64,000 bases of DNA, taken from Novosphingobium sp. RL4 (lineage in GTDB: Bacteria > Pseudomonadota > Alphaproteobacteria > Sphingomonadales > Sphingomonadaceae). The stretch lies in assembly GCF_035658495.1 (NCBI RefSeq), contig NZ_CP141944.1:1762001-1826000 (forward strand), written 5' to 3'. The position numbers and the translations under genes are program-made. Below the pieces are notes generated by a model. That model did no database searches, had not been told where the DNA came from, and saw nothing but the letters and a program-made list of their open reading frames with translations. Below are positions 31,525 through 39,547 of the stretch, piece by piece. How positions within the stretch are numbered: position 1 is the stretch's first letter; the number at the start of each line of letters is the position of its first letter.

Positions 31525-32823
31525 CTAGGCCACCGGCACCCGGATCCGCGCGATGAGGCCGCCGCAGGGCGATGTCGCGAAGGAAAGCTGGCCGCCGAAC
31601 CGCATCATCAGCCGGTGCGCGGTGGGAATGCCCAGCCCGAAGCCCGGCGTATCGCGCGTGCGCGCCTCGTCGAGCCGGAAGAACGGGGTGAGCACATCCT
31701 CGAAATGGCCGGGCGGAATGCCGGGACCGGCATCCTCCACCTCGATGATCCAGCCGCGATCTTCGTGGCGGACGGTGAGGTCTGCGCGGCCGCCGAAGCG
31801 GATCGCATTCTCGACCAGTGCGCCGACCGCCAGCGATAGCGGTTCCGGGAATGTCTCCACCGTGGCGCCGCCTGCCGGAGTCAGCCTGGCGCGATCCTCG
31901 TAAGGGGCGATGGCGGCGGCGGCGAGCTGGTCCAGGTCCACAGGTTCCGGTTCCGAGGAGAGGTGCTGCGCGCGCAGGTAGCCCTGGAGCGAGGCGAGCA
32001 GGCCTTCCATCTCGTCGATGCTGGACTGCATGATGTCGGCGATCTCGCGGTCCTCGATCAGGTCCGTGGCGATCTGCTGGCGGGAGAGGGGCGTGCGAAG
32101 GTCGTGGCTGATCGCTTCGAAGGAGCGGGCCTGGTCTTCCAGCAGGCGCGCGATGCGCTCCTGCATCATGTTCATCGAATGGGCGAGGTCGCGCAGGTCT
32201 TCCGGGCCGCTCTCTCGGATTTCCACGCGCTGGCCGTGGCCGATGGCATCGGCGGCCTGGGTCAGGCGGCGGAGCGGGTTGGTGAGCAGCCGCAGCGCGA
32301 CGAGGCCGATGGCGATGCAGGCCAGCGCAGTGCAGAGCATCAGCACGCTGGCGCGCAGGGCGATCGGCCACATGGACGTGATGTCGCGCGAGCGGAAGTT
32401 CAGCCACTTGCCGTCGGCGAGGCGGATCGAGCCGACGAGATCGCGTTTGCCGCCGTGAGCGTCGGAAGTGGCGAGATGGAGTTGCCGCGCGGCGAGCGAG
32501 GGTTCCCATTCGATGACTTGCCCGGCGATTCGCTCCAGCGTGTCCGAATCCGTCGTGACGGAAACGGCGGGTGCGGGGGCGAATTCGGCCTTGAGGTGGC
32601 CGGTGGTCATGATCGGTGCGGCAAGATCGGGGTGAAGCGCGTGGATGCGATCGCTGACGACGATGAGTTCGGCGATTCGGCGGGCATGGTCTGCGCGCAG
32701 GGTCTGGCGGTCGATGGCCTGGTAGAGCAGCAGGCTGCCCACGAGTTGGACCACGCCCAGCGACAGGAAAACCACGGCGGCTAGAACCGCAAGACGCGGA
32801 AAACTGATTCGCGGCAACACCAT
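31525..32823 (-). CDS. Membrane sensor histidine kinase (EnvZ/RisS-like architecture)
   Basis: A 432-residue two-pass sensor: helix near 8-30, periplasmic domain to about 160, second helix RASVLMLCTALACIAIGLVA, HAMP domain (NPLRRLTQAADAIGHGQRVE), dimerisation helix SFEAISHDLRTPLSRQQIAT with the phosphorylated His, and an ATPase domain with ALVENAIRFGG, DAGPGIP and GFGLGIPTAHRL. No response regulator gene lies beside it, so it is an orphan within this window. I chose the ATG at 32823; the frame runs open to an ATG at 32907, adding an arginine-rich stretch with no obvious purpose. Confidence 0.85.
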   Translation of the reverse strand: MVLPRISFPRLAVLAAVVFLSLGVVQLVGSLLLYQAIDRQTLRADHARRIAELIVVSDRIHALHPDLAAPIMTTGHLKAEFAPAPAVSVTTDSDTLERIAGQVIEWEPSLAARQLHLATSDAHGGKRDLVGSIRLADGKWLNFRSRDITSMWPIALRASVLMLCTALACIAIGLVALRLLTNPLRRLTQAADAIGHGQRVEIRESGPEDLRDLAHSMNMMQERIARLLEDQARSFEAISHDLRTPLSRQQIATDLIEDREIADIMQSSIDEMEGLLASLQGYLRAQHLSSEPEPVDLDQLAAAAIAPYEDRARLTPAGGATVETFPEPLSLAVGALVENAIRFGGRADLTVRHEDRGWIIEVEDAGPGIPPGHFEDVLTPFFRLDEARTRDTPGFGLGIPTAHRLMMRFGGQLSFATSPCGGLIARIRVPVA

Positions 32824-32992
32824 TCCTCTCGCAGAGCGCCCGATTCTTATACGCGATCTGCGGCGACGCCCGAAATCAGCGCTCTCACCGGAGAAGCCGT
32901 TCGTCAATGCGGAGTGATGTGTGGGAAACGTTTTGATACGCGCGCCTTGCGCCGAGCCCTTTCTTCATGCCTTCCGTGGAAGGAGAAGAAAG

Positions 32993-33067
32993 TGGCTCCC
33001 CGAGTAGGATTCGAACCTACGGCCATTCGATTAACAGTCGAATGCTCTACCGCTGAGCTATCGGGGA
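32993..33067 (-). tRNA. tRNA-Asn (GTT)
   Basis: Minus-strand cloverleaf of 75 nt with encoded CCA: acceptor TCCCCGA/TCGGGGA, D-arm GCTCAGCGGTAGAGC, anticodon loop CTGTTAA (anticodon GTT), T-loop GTTCGAATC. All arms pair. Confidence 0.96.
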
Positions 33068-33199
33068 GCAGCCTGTCAGTGTTTCCACCGCCGGGCAGGA
33101 GTGCGCCTATAAAAGGGGTCCTCCGGGTTGGCAAGCGCTCTGTGCGGAAAATGTCGAGAAAACTTTTCCACAGGGCAGGCGCCCCATTCGGGCAATTCC

Positions 33200-33979
33200 T
33201 CAGACCTGGAACTGCTCCGCGAAGATGCGTTCCTCCAGCGTGAAGCCGGGGTCGAACAGCAGGGTGAGTTCCTTCTCGGGATTGGCGACGATGCGCACGG
33301 TCCGCACGTCGCGCACTTCCTTCTGGTCGGCCACGGCGGCGACCGGGCGCTTGCCGGGTTCCCGGATGCGGAATTCCACTTCGGCGCTTTCGGGCAGGAT
33401 GGCGCCCTTCCAGCGGCGCGGCCGGAACGGGCTGAGCGGGGTGAGGGCCAGCATGCGCGATCCCAGCGGCAGGATCGGGCCGTTGGCGGAAAGGTTGTAG
33501 GCGGTCGATCCCACGGGCGTGGCCACCAGCACACCGTCGCCCACGAGTTCCTCCATGCGGACCTTGCCGTTGATCGTCACTTCCAGCTTGGCGGTCTGGC
33601 GGGTTTCGCGCAGCAGCGAGACCTCGTTGATCGCGTAGTAGACGAATTCGCGGCCATCGTGGCTGGTGGCATGCATCTGCAGCGGGCGCACCGGAACCTC
33701 GTGAGCTTCGGCGATGCGCTCGGCGATGGCCACCCCGTCATGCGGGCCGTTCATGAGGAAGCCGACCGTGCCCAGGTTCATGCCGTAGACCGGCTTTATC
33801 ACGTCGCGGTCGAGCATTTCGTGCAGGACGTGGAGAAGAAAGCCGTCTCCGCCGACGACGACGAGAATGTCCGCCTCCACCGGATCAACCCAGGGGTGCG
33901 AGCGGCGAAGCTGCGCGGACCCGAGTTGGGCCTTGGCGCTGTCCGACACGATAAGCGCCAGTTTCGGTTCGTCAGCCAT
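33200..33979 (-). CDS. nadK: NAD kinase
   Basis: A 259-residue cytosolic enzyme that phosphorylates NAD to NADP. It has the ATP-site motif VVVGGDGFLLHVLHEM (GGDG, residues ~42-46), YAINEVSL (NE) and the conserved GVLVATPVGSTAYNLSANGPI. Start MADEPKLAL at 33979 chosen; an ATG six codons upstream is possible. It faces the tRNA-Asn gene and is divergent from the EAL gene. Confidence 0.93.
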   Translation of the reverse strand: MADEPKLALIVSDSAKAQLGSAQLRRSHPWVDPVEADILVVVGGDGFLLHVLHEMLDRDVIKPVYGMNLGTVGFLMNGPHDGVAIAERIAEAHEVPVRPLQMHATSHDGREFVYYAINEVSLLRETRQTAKLEVTINGKVRMEELVGDGVLVATPVGSTAYNLSANGPILPLGSRMLALTPLSPFRPRRWKGAILPESAEVEFRIREPGKRPVAAVADQKEVRDVRTVRIVANPEKELTLLFDPGFTLEERIFAEQFQV

Positions 33980-34122
33980 CGAATTCCCCAGCAACATTTC
34001 GTCCGGCGGGATCGGTCAAGGCCCGGATTGCGGGCACCTGTCCCATTTTCATGCGGTTTTTCACGCTGCGGACCTTTCGAATTTTGCATCGTTTGGCAAG
34101 GGCTTTGGCTATAGCGGGGGCG

Positions 34123-35451
34123 ATGGTTGAAAGACGCAAGGGGCGGCCGCAGCGCCATGCCCGCAGGCTCGAGGACAGGCTGACCGGAATTCCCGGGCTC
34201 GATGCCGTGCGCGAACGGATCGACGCATGGCGCGCCGATGCCGAAAGCGCGCCGCAACATGCTCACGTCCACGCCATGCTGCTGGCCCTGCGCCGGCTCG
34301 ACGCCATCAACATGGCCTATGGCGAAACGGCCGGTGACGGCGCGCTTGAGGAAGTGGCCAACCGCGTGGCCCATTTCGCGGGTGAGGAACTGGACGGCCC
34401 GTGGCTGCTGGCGCGGGCGGGCGGCGGTTCCTTCGTGCTCGTCGCCAACGAGGCGTGCAGCCGGGAACGCTGGCAACTGGTGGCGGACCAGCTTGCCGAT
34501 GCCATCGCCCGGCCGATCGCGCTGCCGACCGGCGTGCTGCGCCTCTCGCCCCGTATCGCGCTGATCCGCGCGCTTACGGAGGAAAGCGTCGATTCGATGC
34601 TCGACCGGCTTGGCCACGCGCTTCACGATGCGCAGGACCAGACCGCCACGCGGCTGGGCTGGGCGGATGGCGAAGTGACGCCGCCGGGCCGTTCGGCGGC
34701 GCAGCTCGAAGCGGACCTGCTCGGCGCGATCGACCGGGACGAGATCGAGATCCTGTTCCAGCCCCAGTTCAGCCTCATCGACGATTCGTTGACCGGGGCC
34801 GAAGCCCTGGCCCGCTGGAATCACCCCCAACTCGGCCGCATCGGTGCCGGTGCGCTCTTCGCCATTGCCGAGCGGGCGGACCATATCGGACCGCTTTCGC
34901 GCCATATCGCGGCCAAGGCTCTGGCGGCGGCAGGGGGCTGGCCGGGGAACCTGCGCCTCTCGATCAATGTCACCCCGGCCGACCTCGCCTTCGGCACCTA
35001 CGTTCGCCAGATGCTGGACCTGATCCGCGAAAGCGGTTTCCCCCCCCGGCGGCTGACGCTGGAGATCACCGAACAGTCCCTGATCGCCGACGTTACCCAG
35101 ACGGCGCAGATGATGGCGGAATTCTCCTCGCAGGGTATCCGCATCGCGCTTGACGATTTCGGCGCCGGTTTCTGCAATTTCCGCTATCTCAAGGTCTTGC
35201 CGATCCACTATCTCAAGCTGGACCGCGCGATGATCGACGGCATCACCACCGACAAGCGCGACGTGGCGGTGCTGCGCGCCATCGTCGCCATGGCGAAGGC
35301 GCTGGACCTCGAAGTGATCGCCGAGGGTATCGAGGAAGAGGCCCAGCGCAAGGTCGTCGCCCGTGAGCATTGCGCCTATTATCAGGGGTTCCTGCGCGCG
35401 CAGCCGATGTCGACGGCGATGTTCGCCAAGCTCGCCCGGGTGGAAGCCTAG
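34123..35451 (+). CDS. EAL-domain c-di-GMP protein with degenerate GGDEF domain
   Basis: A 442-residue protein. Residues ~20-185 have the GGDEF fold, but the active site reads RAGGGSFVLV instead of GGDEF, so diguanylate cyclase activity is unlikely. The EAL domain (about 205-435) keeps the catalytic set: GAEALARW (EAL), SINVTPAD (Asn), LEITE (Glu), ALDDFGAGF (DDFG), YLKLDRAMI (Lys), AEGIEEE (Glu) and YYQGF, so it is probably an active c-di-GMP phosphodiesterase. I start at ATG 34123, preceded by GCGGGGGCG; an in-frame ATG at 34051 would add a basic hydrophobic stretch. It converges on the PepSY gene, with stop codons sharing CTAG. Confidence 0.86.
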   Translation: MVERRKGRPQRHARRLEDRLTGIPGLDAVRERIDAWRADAESAPQHAHVHAMLLALRRLDAINMAYGETAGDGALEEVANRVAHFAGEELDGPWLLARAGGGSFVLVANEACSRERWQLVADQLADAIARPIALPTGVLRLSPRIALIRALTEESVDSMLDRLGHALHDAQDQTATRLGWADGEVTPPGRSAAQLEADLLGAIDRDEIEILFQPQFSLIDDSLTGAEALARWNHPQLGRIGAGALFAIAERADHIGPLSRHIAAKALAAAGGWPGNLRLSINVTPADLAFGTYVRQMLDLIRESGFPPRRLTLEITEQSLIADVTQTAQMMAEFSSQGIRIALDDFGAGFCNFRYLKVLPIHYLKLDRAMIDGITTDKRDVAVLRAIVAMAKALDLEVIAEGIEEEAQRKVVAREHCAYYQGFLRAQPMSTAMFAKLARVEA

Positions 35452-36944
35452 CGAGATCCGGCGGGGCGTCTGCGCCGGCGCCAGCGGCGCCAGTCGCGAC
35501 GGACCTTGTTCCATGCCATCCACGTCCCCGTCGCGCAGACGAGAGTGACGGCGGCCAGCAGGGGAAGCACCACGAGATCCCACCAGGGACGCTTGCGCAG
35601 CACCGGGAAGTCCAGGCTGTGCAAGCCGTCCTGGAGCCAGCGGTAGCTGCGCCCGTTGCGATCGAAAGCGCGCAGCAACTGGCCGGAGGCGGCATCGATG
35701 TAGAGCCGCGTCTGTTCGCCGTCCTTCAGCACCGCACGCCAGACCGGCAGGCGGGCGGGGGACTTGCGGCCGTAATAGTAGGCGTCCTCCTCAGCCAGCA
35801 GGTCCAGCGAGGCGAGCTGCGGCGTGCCCGCCAGCGCCGCGCGCAGTTCCTGCTCGCGCAGGGGCGCGGCAGTTCCCTTCGCGTCGAAGCGGCGGGTCTC
35901 GCCATCGGCGTTCACCGCGAGGAGGAACATGCGCCCGCCGAGCGGCGCGGTCTCGATCCGCACCGCGGTACCGGCCAGTGGTTGTGAGACCTTCGTAGCG
36001 GCGGAAAGGGCGCCGCGCATCTCGCTCCAGCGCGGCGTGCCGGCAAGACGCTGGCGCTCTGCGAAGCCGCCCATGCTGTCGAGCAGGCCCCATGGGTTCA
36101 TGGATAGCAGTCCGCTCGCCGCCCATGTCAGCGTCAGCAGGCCGAAGAACAGCCCGAACACGTGGTGCCACCACCACAGGCCCTTGTAGGGCGATCCGAT
36201 CGTGCCGTCTCGCCGCCGCCGCACGCGCACGATACCGGCCCAGATGCCGGTCATGGTGAGAAAGCATCCGGCCAGCGAGGTCCATATCACGACCTGGCTC
36301 CACAAGGCGCCGTCCTGCCGCAGGATCGTGGGATAGAGCCAGTGCGGCACCGCGCCCAGCCAGCCCCAGAACCGCTGGAACCGCGTGGTCCGCTGCACCA
36401 CTTCGCCCGATGTGCCGGAGATGTAGATTTCGGTTCCGGCCGGATCGCCATAATCGGCGCGGTAGAGCGGGGCGTTGCGGCGATAGGTCTGGACGGTCCA
36501 CTGGTCCATCCCGGTTTCGGTCGGGGGCTGGGCGGACGAGGCGATCCCGTGGCCTTTCGCGAAGTCGGCGGCGATCCGGCGCAATTCGGTAGGCGAGGGC
36601 GGCCCGAGCGGGCGGCCGGTTTCCAGGTCGAAGGCGGCGGGCGTGGTTCTCATCTGCGGGATCGGGCGAGCCGCCGATGCGGCCGGAACCACGCGCAGCA
36701 CCGGGCGACCGGCGCGCATTTCCACGCGCGCCGAAGTTATCGGGAGGTCTGCGGGAATATCCACCGCTCCCAAGGCGGCCTGCGCCGGCAGGCGCAGGGG
36801 CGCGAGCCCCCGCACCTGCGCTCCGGGTTCGAGCCTCGGATAATCCACGTAGATCATCACGAAGCCGGACAGGCACCACAGCGTCATCAGCAGGCCGACG
36901 AAGACGCCGAGCCAGCGATGCGCGATCAGGACAGCGCGGGGCAT
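35448..36944 (-). CDS. PepSY-associated transmembrane protein (PiuB/FoxB-like)
   Basis: A 498-residue inner-membrane protein with four main helices: LIAHRWLGVFVGLLMTLWCL at the N-terminus, WTSLAGCFLTMTGIWAGIV, WWHHVFGLFFGLLTLTWAAS and WWDLVVLPLLAAVTLVCATG near the C-terminus. PepSY-like periplasmic stretches lie between. Conserved His in HRWLG and WHHVFG fit the idea that this family carries haem and reduces or helps import a metal-complex ligand. It starts 3 bp after the stop of the TonB-dependent receptor and hence falls under the same B12 riboswitch, which hints at a role in handling corrinoids or cobalt complexes. Confidence 0.82.
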   Translation of the reverse strand: MPRAVLIAHRWLGVFVGLLMTLWCLSGFVMIYVDYPRLEPGAQVRGLAPLRLPAQAALGAVDIPADLPITSARVEMRAGRPVLRVVPAASAARPIPQMRTTPAAFDLETGRPLGPPSPTELRRIAADFAKGHGIASSAQPPTETGMDQWTVQTYRRNAPLYRADYGDPAGTEIYISGTSGEVVQRTTRFQRFWGWLGAVPHWLYPTILRQDGALWSQVVIWTSLAGCFLTMTGIWAGIVRVRRRRDGTIGSPYKGLWWWHHVFGLFFGLLTLTWAASGLLSMNPWGLLDSMGGFAERQRLAGTPRWSEMRGALSAATKVSQPLAGTAVRIETAPLGGRMFLLAVNADGETRRFDAKGTAAPLREQELRAALAGTPQLASLDLLAEEDAYYYGRKSPARLPVWRAVLKDGEQTRLYIDAASGQLLRAFDRNGRSYRWLQDGLHSLDFPVLRKRPWWDLVVLPLLAAVTLVCATGTWMAWNKVRRDWRRWRRRRRPAGSR

Positions 36945-36947
36945 GGC

Positions 36948-38966
36948 CTAGAAGCTCAACCCGTAGCTCACCCGCAGCGTGCGCGGCACACCACGGTTGA
37001 AGTAAAGGAAGCGGCTGTTGCTCCCGTCAAGCGTGCCGGCATCGGTGACGGCGGAGGCATAGCCGCGCGTGGCATAGGCCTTGTCGAACAGGTTCTCGAC
37101 ATTGACGCCGAAGCGATTCCGGCGCGCCTCGCCGTCGACGTAGAAGTGGCCGCCGAGATCGACGAGTACGTAGTTGCCGTAGTTCATCCGCCCGAAGCCC
37201 GATGCGGTGGACCAGACATCGCCGATCCAGTTGACCGCCAGGTTGGCGCCGAATGGCCGGTCTTCCGGGGAATAGGCCAGCGTTCCCTTGGCATATTGCG
37301 CGGGATTGCGGTCCCGCTGGACCGAACTGCCCTCATTGCGGACGCGGGCATGAGTGTAGCTTGCCGCGAGGCTCCAGCCGCTTTCCAGCTGCGCCGTCAC
37401 TTCCGCTTCGGCCCCTTGCGAACGGACCTTGTCGCGCACGTTGATGTAGGTGCCGTTGGGATAGGCCGGATCGTCGTAAGTCGAATCGATGAGGTCGGTG
37501 ATGCTGCGGTTGAAGTAGGTCGCCTTCCAGCCGAAGCGGACACCCGGCAGGGTCGCCGCGCCGCCCAGCGATGCGTTGAGATTCACGCTGTGCTCGGGCT
37601 TGAGGTTCGGGTTGCCGGTTTCGCAGCAGGGGTCGTTGCCGTAGAGCTGGGAGGCGTCGGGCAGGACGAACGAGGTGCCGCCATTCGCCTCCACATAAAG
37701 CGCTTCGGCAAAATCGTAGCGGCCCGAGACGTTCCAGATCGTCTTCCTTGCGCCGTCCGTGCGGTTATGCCGCAGCCCGGCGGCGATCCGGCCCTTCGAG
37801 GATATCTCGTCGGTCGTGCGGATCTGCGCGATGGCGGCGTGGACCTGTTCGCTGGTCGGCGCGATCAGCAGCACGTCGTCCCGGCCGGAGAAGTTCTGGA
37901 AGTCGTAGCCCAGCAGGTACTCCAAACCCCGGTGCGGATGCAGCTTGACCACCGCGCTACCGCCCCAGTCGCGGTAGCCCCAGAACGTGCCTGCCGGGTA
38001 GATCACTTGCGGATCGTGATCGGGAAGCGAGTTGCGGATCTGGATGTAGGCGGTCTTCCAGTCGTGGAAATAGCCCTTGAGGAAGAACTGCACGGTGTCG
38101 CTGCCGGTATAGTCCAGCCGGGCGCTGGCGATCTCCTCGTTGCGGTCGTTCCGGCTCTCGCGGATGCGGGTGGGCGAAAGGTTGTCGAGCTTCGCCTCGG
38201 TGTGTTGGTACTGGAGATTGAGCGCGAGATCGGGGGCGAGGTCGTACTGGTACTTGAGGCCTGCGGACCACAAGTCGTAGCCGAGCCGGCGATCGGTAAG
38301 GCTGGGCTGGTAGGCGCTGTAGGGCATGTATCCCTCGGAGCGGTTGCGCGAGGCATAGGCCACGAACCGATGCCCGCCCGCCGCGCCGCGCAGGTAGCCG
38401 TCGAAGCTGGTGCCGCCCCACGAATCGACCGAGGCGTTGACCTGCCCGTTGAAGTCGTCCGTGAAGCCGCGCGTCACCACGTTGATGATCCCGGCCGAGG
38501 CCTGGGTGCCGTAGAACAGGCTCTCGCCGCCGCGCAGCACCTCGATCCGCTCGATCATGCTGGCGGGCAGGGTGTCGTTGGGCGAGGTACTGCCGTAGAG
38601 CCGGTTGTTCAGCCGGATGCCGTCCATCGTCCAGAGCACGTCCTGCGTGCGCGAACCCTGCAGCGAGACATCGACGTAAGTGAACGGCCCGTTGCGGCCG
38701 CGAATGTAGAGGCCGGGCACCGAATCGAGCGCTTTCACCACGTCCACTGCGCCGCTGTCGCGAATCTGCCTGCCCTCCACGACGGCCATGTCGTTGCCGT
38801 AGCGGGAAAGTTCCTGCGGCAGCGTTTCCTCAAGGCTCTGGCCGGTGACGACGATGGCGCCGTCCTCGCCGTCGCCGTCGGCGCGTTCCCCGGCGAAAAC
38901 CGGCGTGCTCCAGGCGAGCGCCAGCGCCGCGGCAAGCGCCGCGTGCGAAACCTTTGCGAAATTCAT
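36948..38966 (-). CDS. TonB-dependent outer membrane receptor, BtuB-like
   Basis: A 672-residue receptor: signal peptide cut near VFA-GE, a plug domain (IVVTGQSLEETLP TonB box region, DVVKALDSVPGLYIRGRNGP, MIERIEVLRGGESLFYGTQA, AGIINVVTRG) and a 22-strand barrel ending in the aromatic terminal strand RTLRVSYGLSF. Sequence alone would not tell cobalamin from siderophore uptake; the cobalamin riboswitch just upstream makes vitamin B12 or a related corrinoid the likely substrate. I prefer ATG 38966 (MNFAKVSH), which is six bases after AGGGGA; an ATG at 38972 directly abuts that site. Co-transcribed with the PepSY gene. Confidence 0.9.
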   Translation of the reverse strand: MNFAKVSHAALAAALALAWSTPVFAGERADGDGEDGAIVVTGQSLEETLPQELSRYGNDMAVVEGRQIRDSGAVDVVKALDSVPGLYIRGRNGPFTYVDVSLQGSRTQDVLWTMDGIRLNNRLYGSTSPNDTLPASMIERIEVLRGGESLFYGTQASAGIINVVTRGFTDDFNGQVNASVDSWGGTSFDGYLRGAAGGHRFVAYASRNRSEGYMPYSAYQPSLTDRRLGYDLWSAGLKYQYDLAPDLALNLQYQHTEAKLDNLSPTRIRESRNDRNEEIASARLDYTGSDTVQFFLKGYFHDWKTAYIQIRNSLPDHDPQVIYPAGTFWGYRDWGGSAVVKLHPHRGLEYLLGYDFQNFSGRDDVLLIAPTSEQVHAAIAQIRTTDEISSKGRIAAGLRHNRTDGARKTIWNVSGRYDFAEALYVEANGGTSFVLPDASQLYGNDPCCETGNPNLKPEHSVNLNASLGGAATLPGVRFGWKATYFNRSITDLIDSTYDDPAYPNGTYINVRDKVRSQGAEAEVTAQLESGWSLAASYTHARVRNEGSSVQRDRNPAQYAKGTLAYSPEDRPFGANLAVNWIGDVWSTASGFGRMNYGNYVLVDLGGHFYVDGEARRNRFGVNVENLFDKAYATRGYASAVTDAGTLDGSNSRFLYFNRGVPRTLRVSYGLSF

Positions 38967-39160
38967 CTTCATTCCCCTGCCGGGCGCCAGCGATCCGAAG
39001 CAGGGGACTGCCGTTTGCGAACGGCCGGCGCACCGACCGGCCGGGCGCCCATGGAAAGGCGACCGTTCAGCGCACCGTGCGGCCCCTGCCGCTCGTTCGT
39101 CGCTCAGACGGAGAAATCACCGTGCCCCGGCCATCCCCTGGACCAAAGCAAGAGCGACCG

Positions 39161-39378
39161 GACGCCGGCAGGTCTCCTGGCTCACGGGTCATCGCTTGAT
39201 GCACGGCCTTCCCAGGCCTCGCAGGATTTAGCGTCCGGCCCAGTGGCTGCGGCATGGGCGCCTTGCCCGCCGCGTGATGTACATCGCGCTCGCCGCTTAC
39301 AGTTGCAGGGACAGCCTCGGATTCGAAGGCGGCAAAGCCCTCTCACCGCGTTCCCTATTAAGCCTCTTTCGAGGCACC
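39161..39378 (-). promoter_or_regulatory. Cobalamin (B12) riboswitch
   Basis: Read on the minus strand this contains the conserved elements of the class in order: GGTGCC..., AATAGGGAACGCGGTGAGAG, GCTGTCCCTGCAACTGTAAG, GCCACTGGGCCGG, GGCCTGGGAAGGC and GATGACCCGTGAGCCAGGAG ACCTGCCGGC (the B12 box). It ends about 195 bp before the TonB receptor start and should switch that gene and the PepSY gene off when adenosylcobalamin is plentiful. Confidence 0.96.
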
Positions 39379-39510
39379 GACGCGATCATTCGCCCGGCTC
39401 GTCAGACGAATCCGGGCGGAAGCGCTGGTAGCGGGCGATGCGGGCGGGGGCAATCCTCCATGCGCCAGTCACCGCCGCGGCGTTCGGGATGGAGGGAAAT
39501 CGGGGGGAGA

Positions 39511-39538
39511 GCGGGGCGGCGGATCGTCGCCGCCCCGC
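39511..39538. terminator. GC-rich hairpin after the S10 peptidase gene
   Basis: GCGGGGCGGCG (39511-39521) pairs with CGCCGCCCCGC (39528-39538) around a 6-nt loop, ten bases past the end of the peptidase gene on the minus strand. No T-run follows. Confidence 0.55.
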
Positions 39539-39547
39539 AAGAGGATG

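Noticed and set aside
36162-39431. A 1089-codon open frame on the plus strand across the PepSY and TonB receptor genes and the riboswitch
   Set aside because: It spans two genes and an RNA element on the other strand and has no domain; it is an artefact of high GC content.
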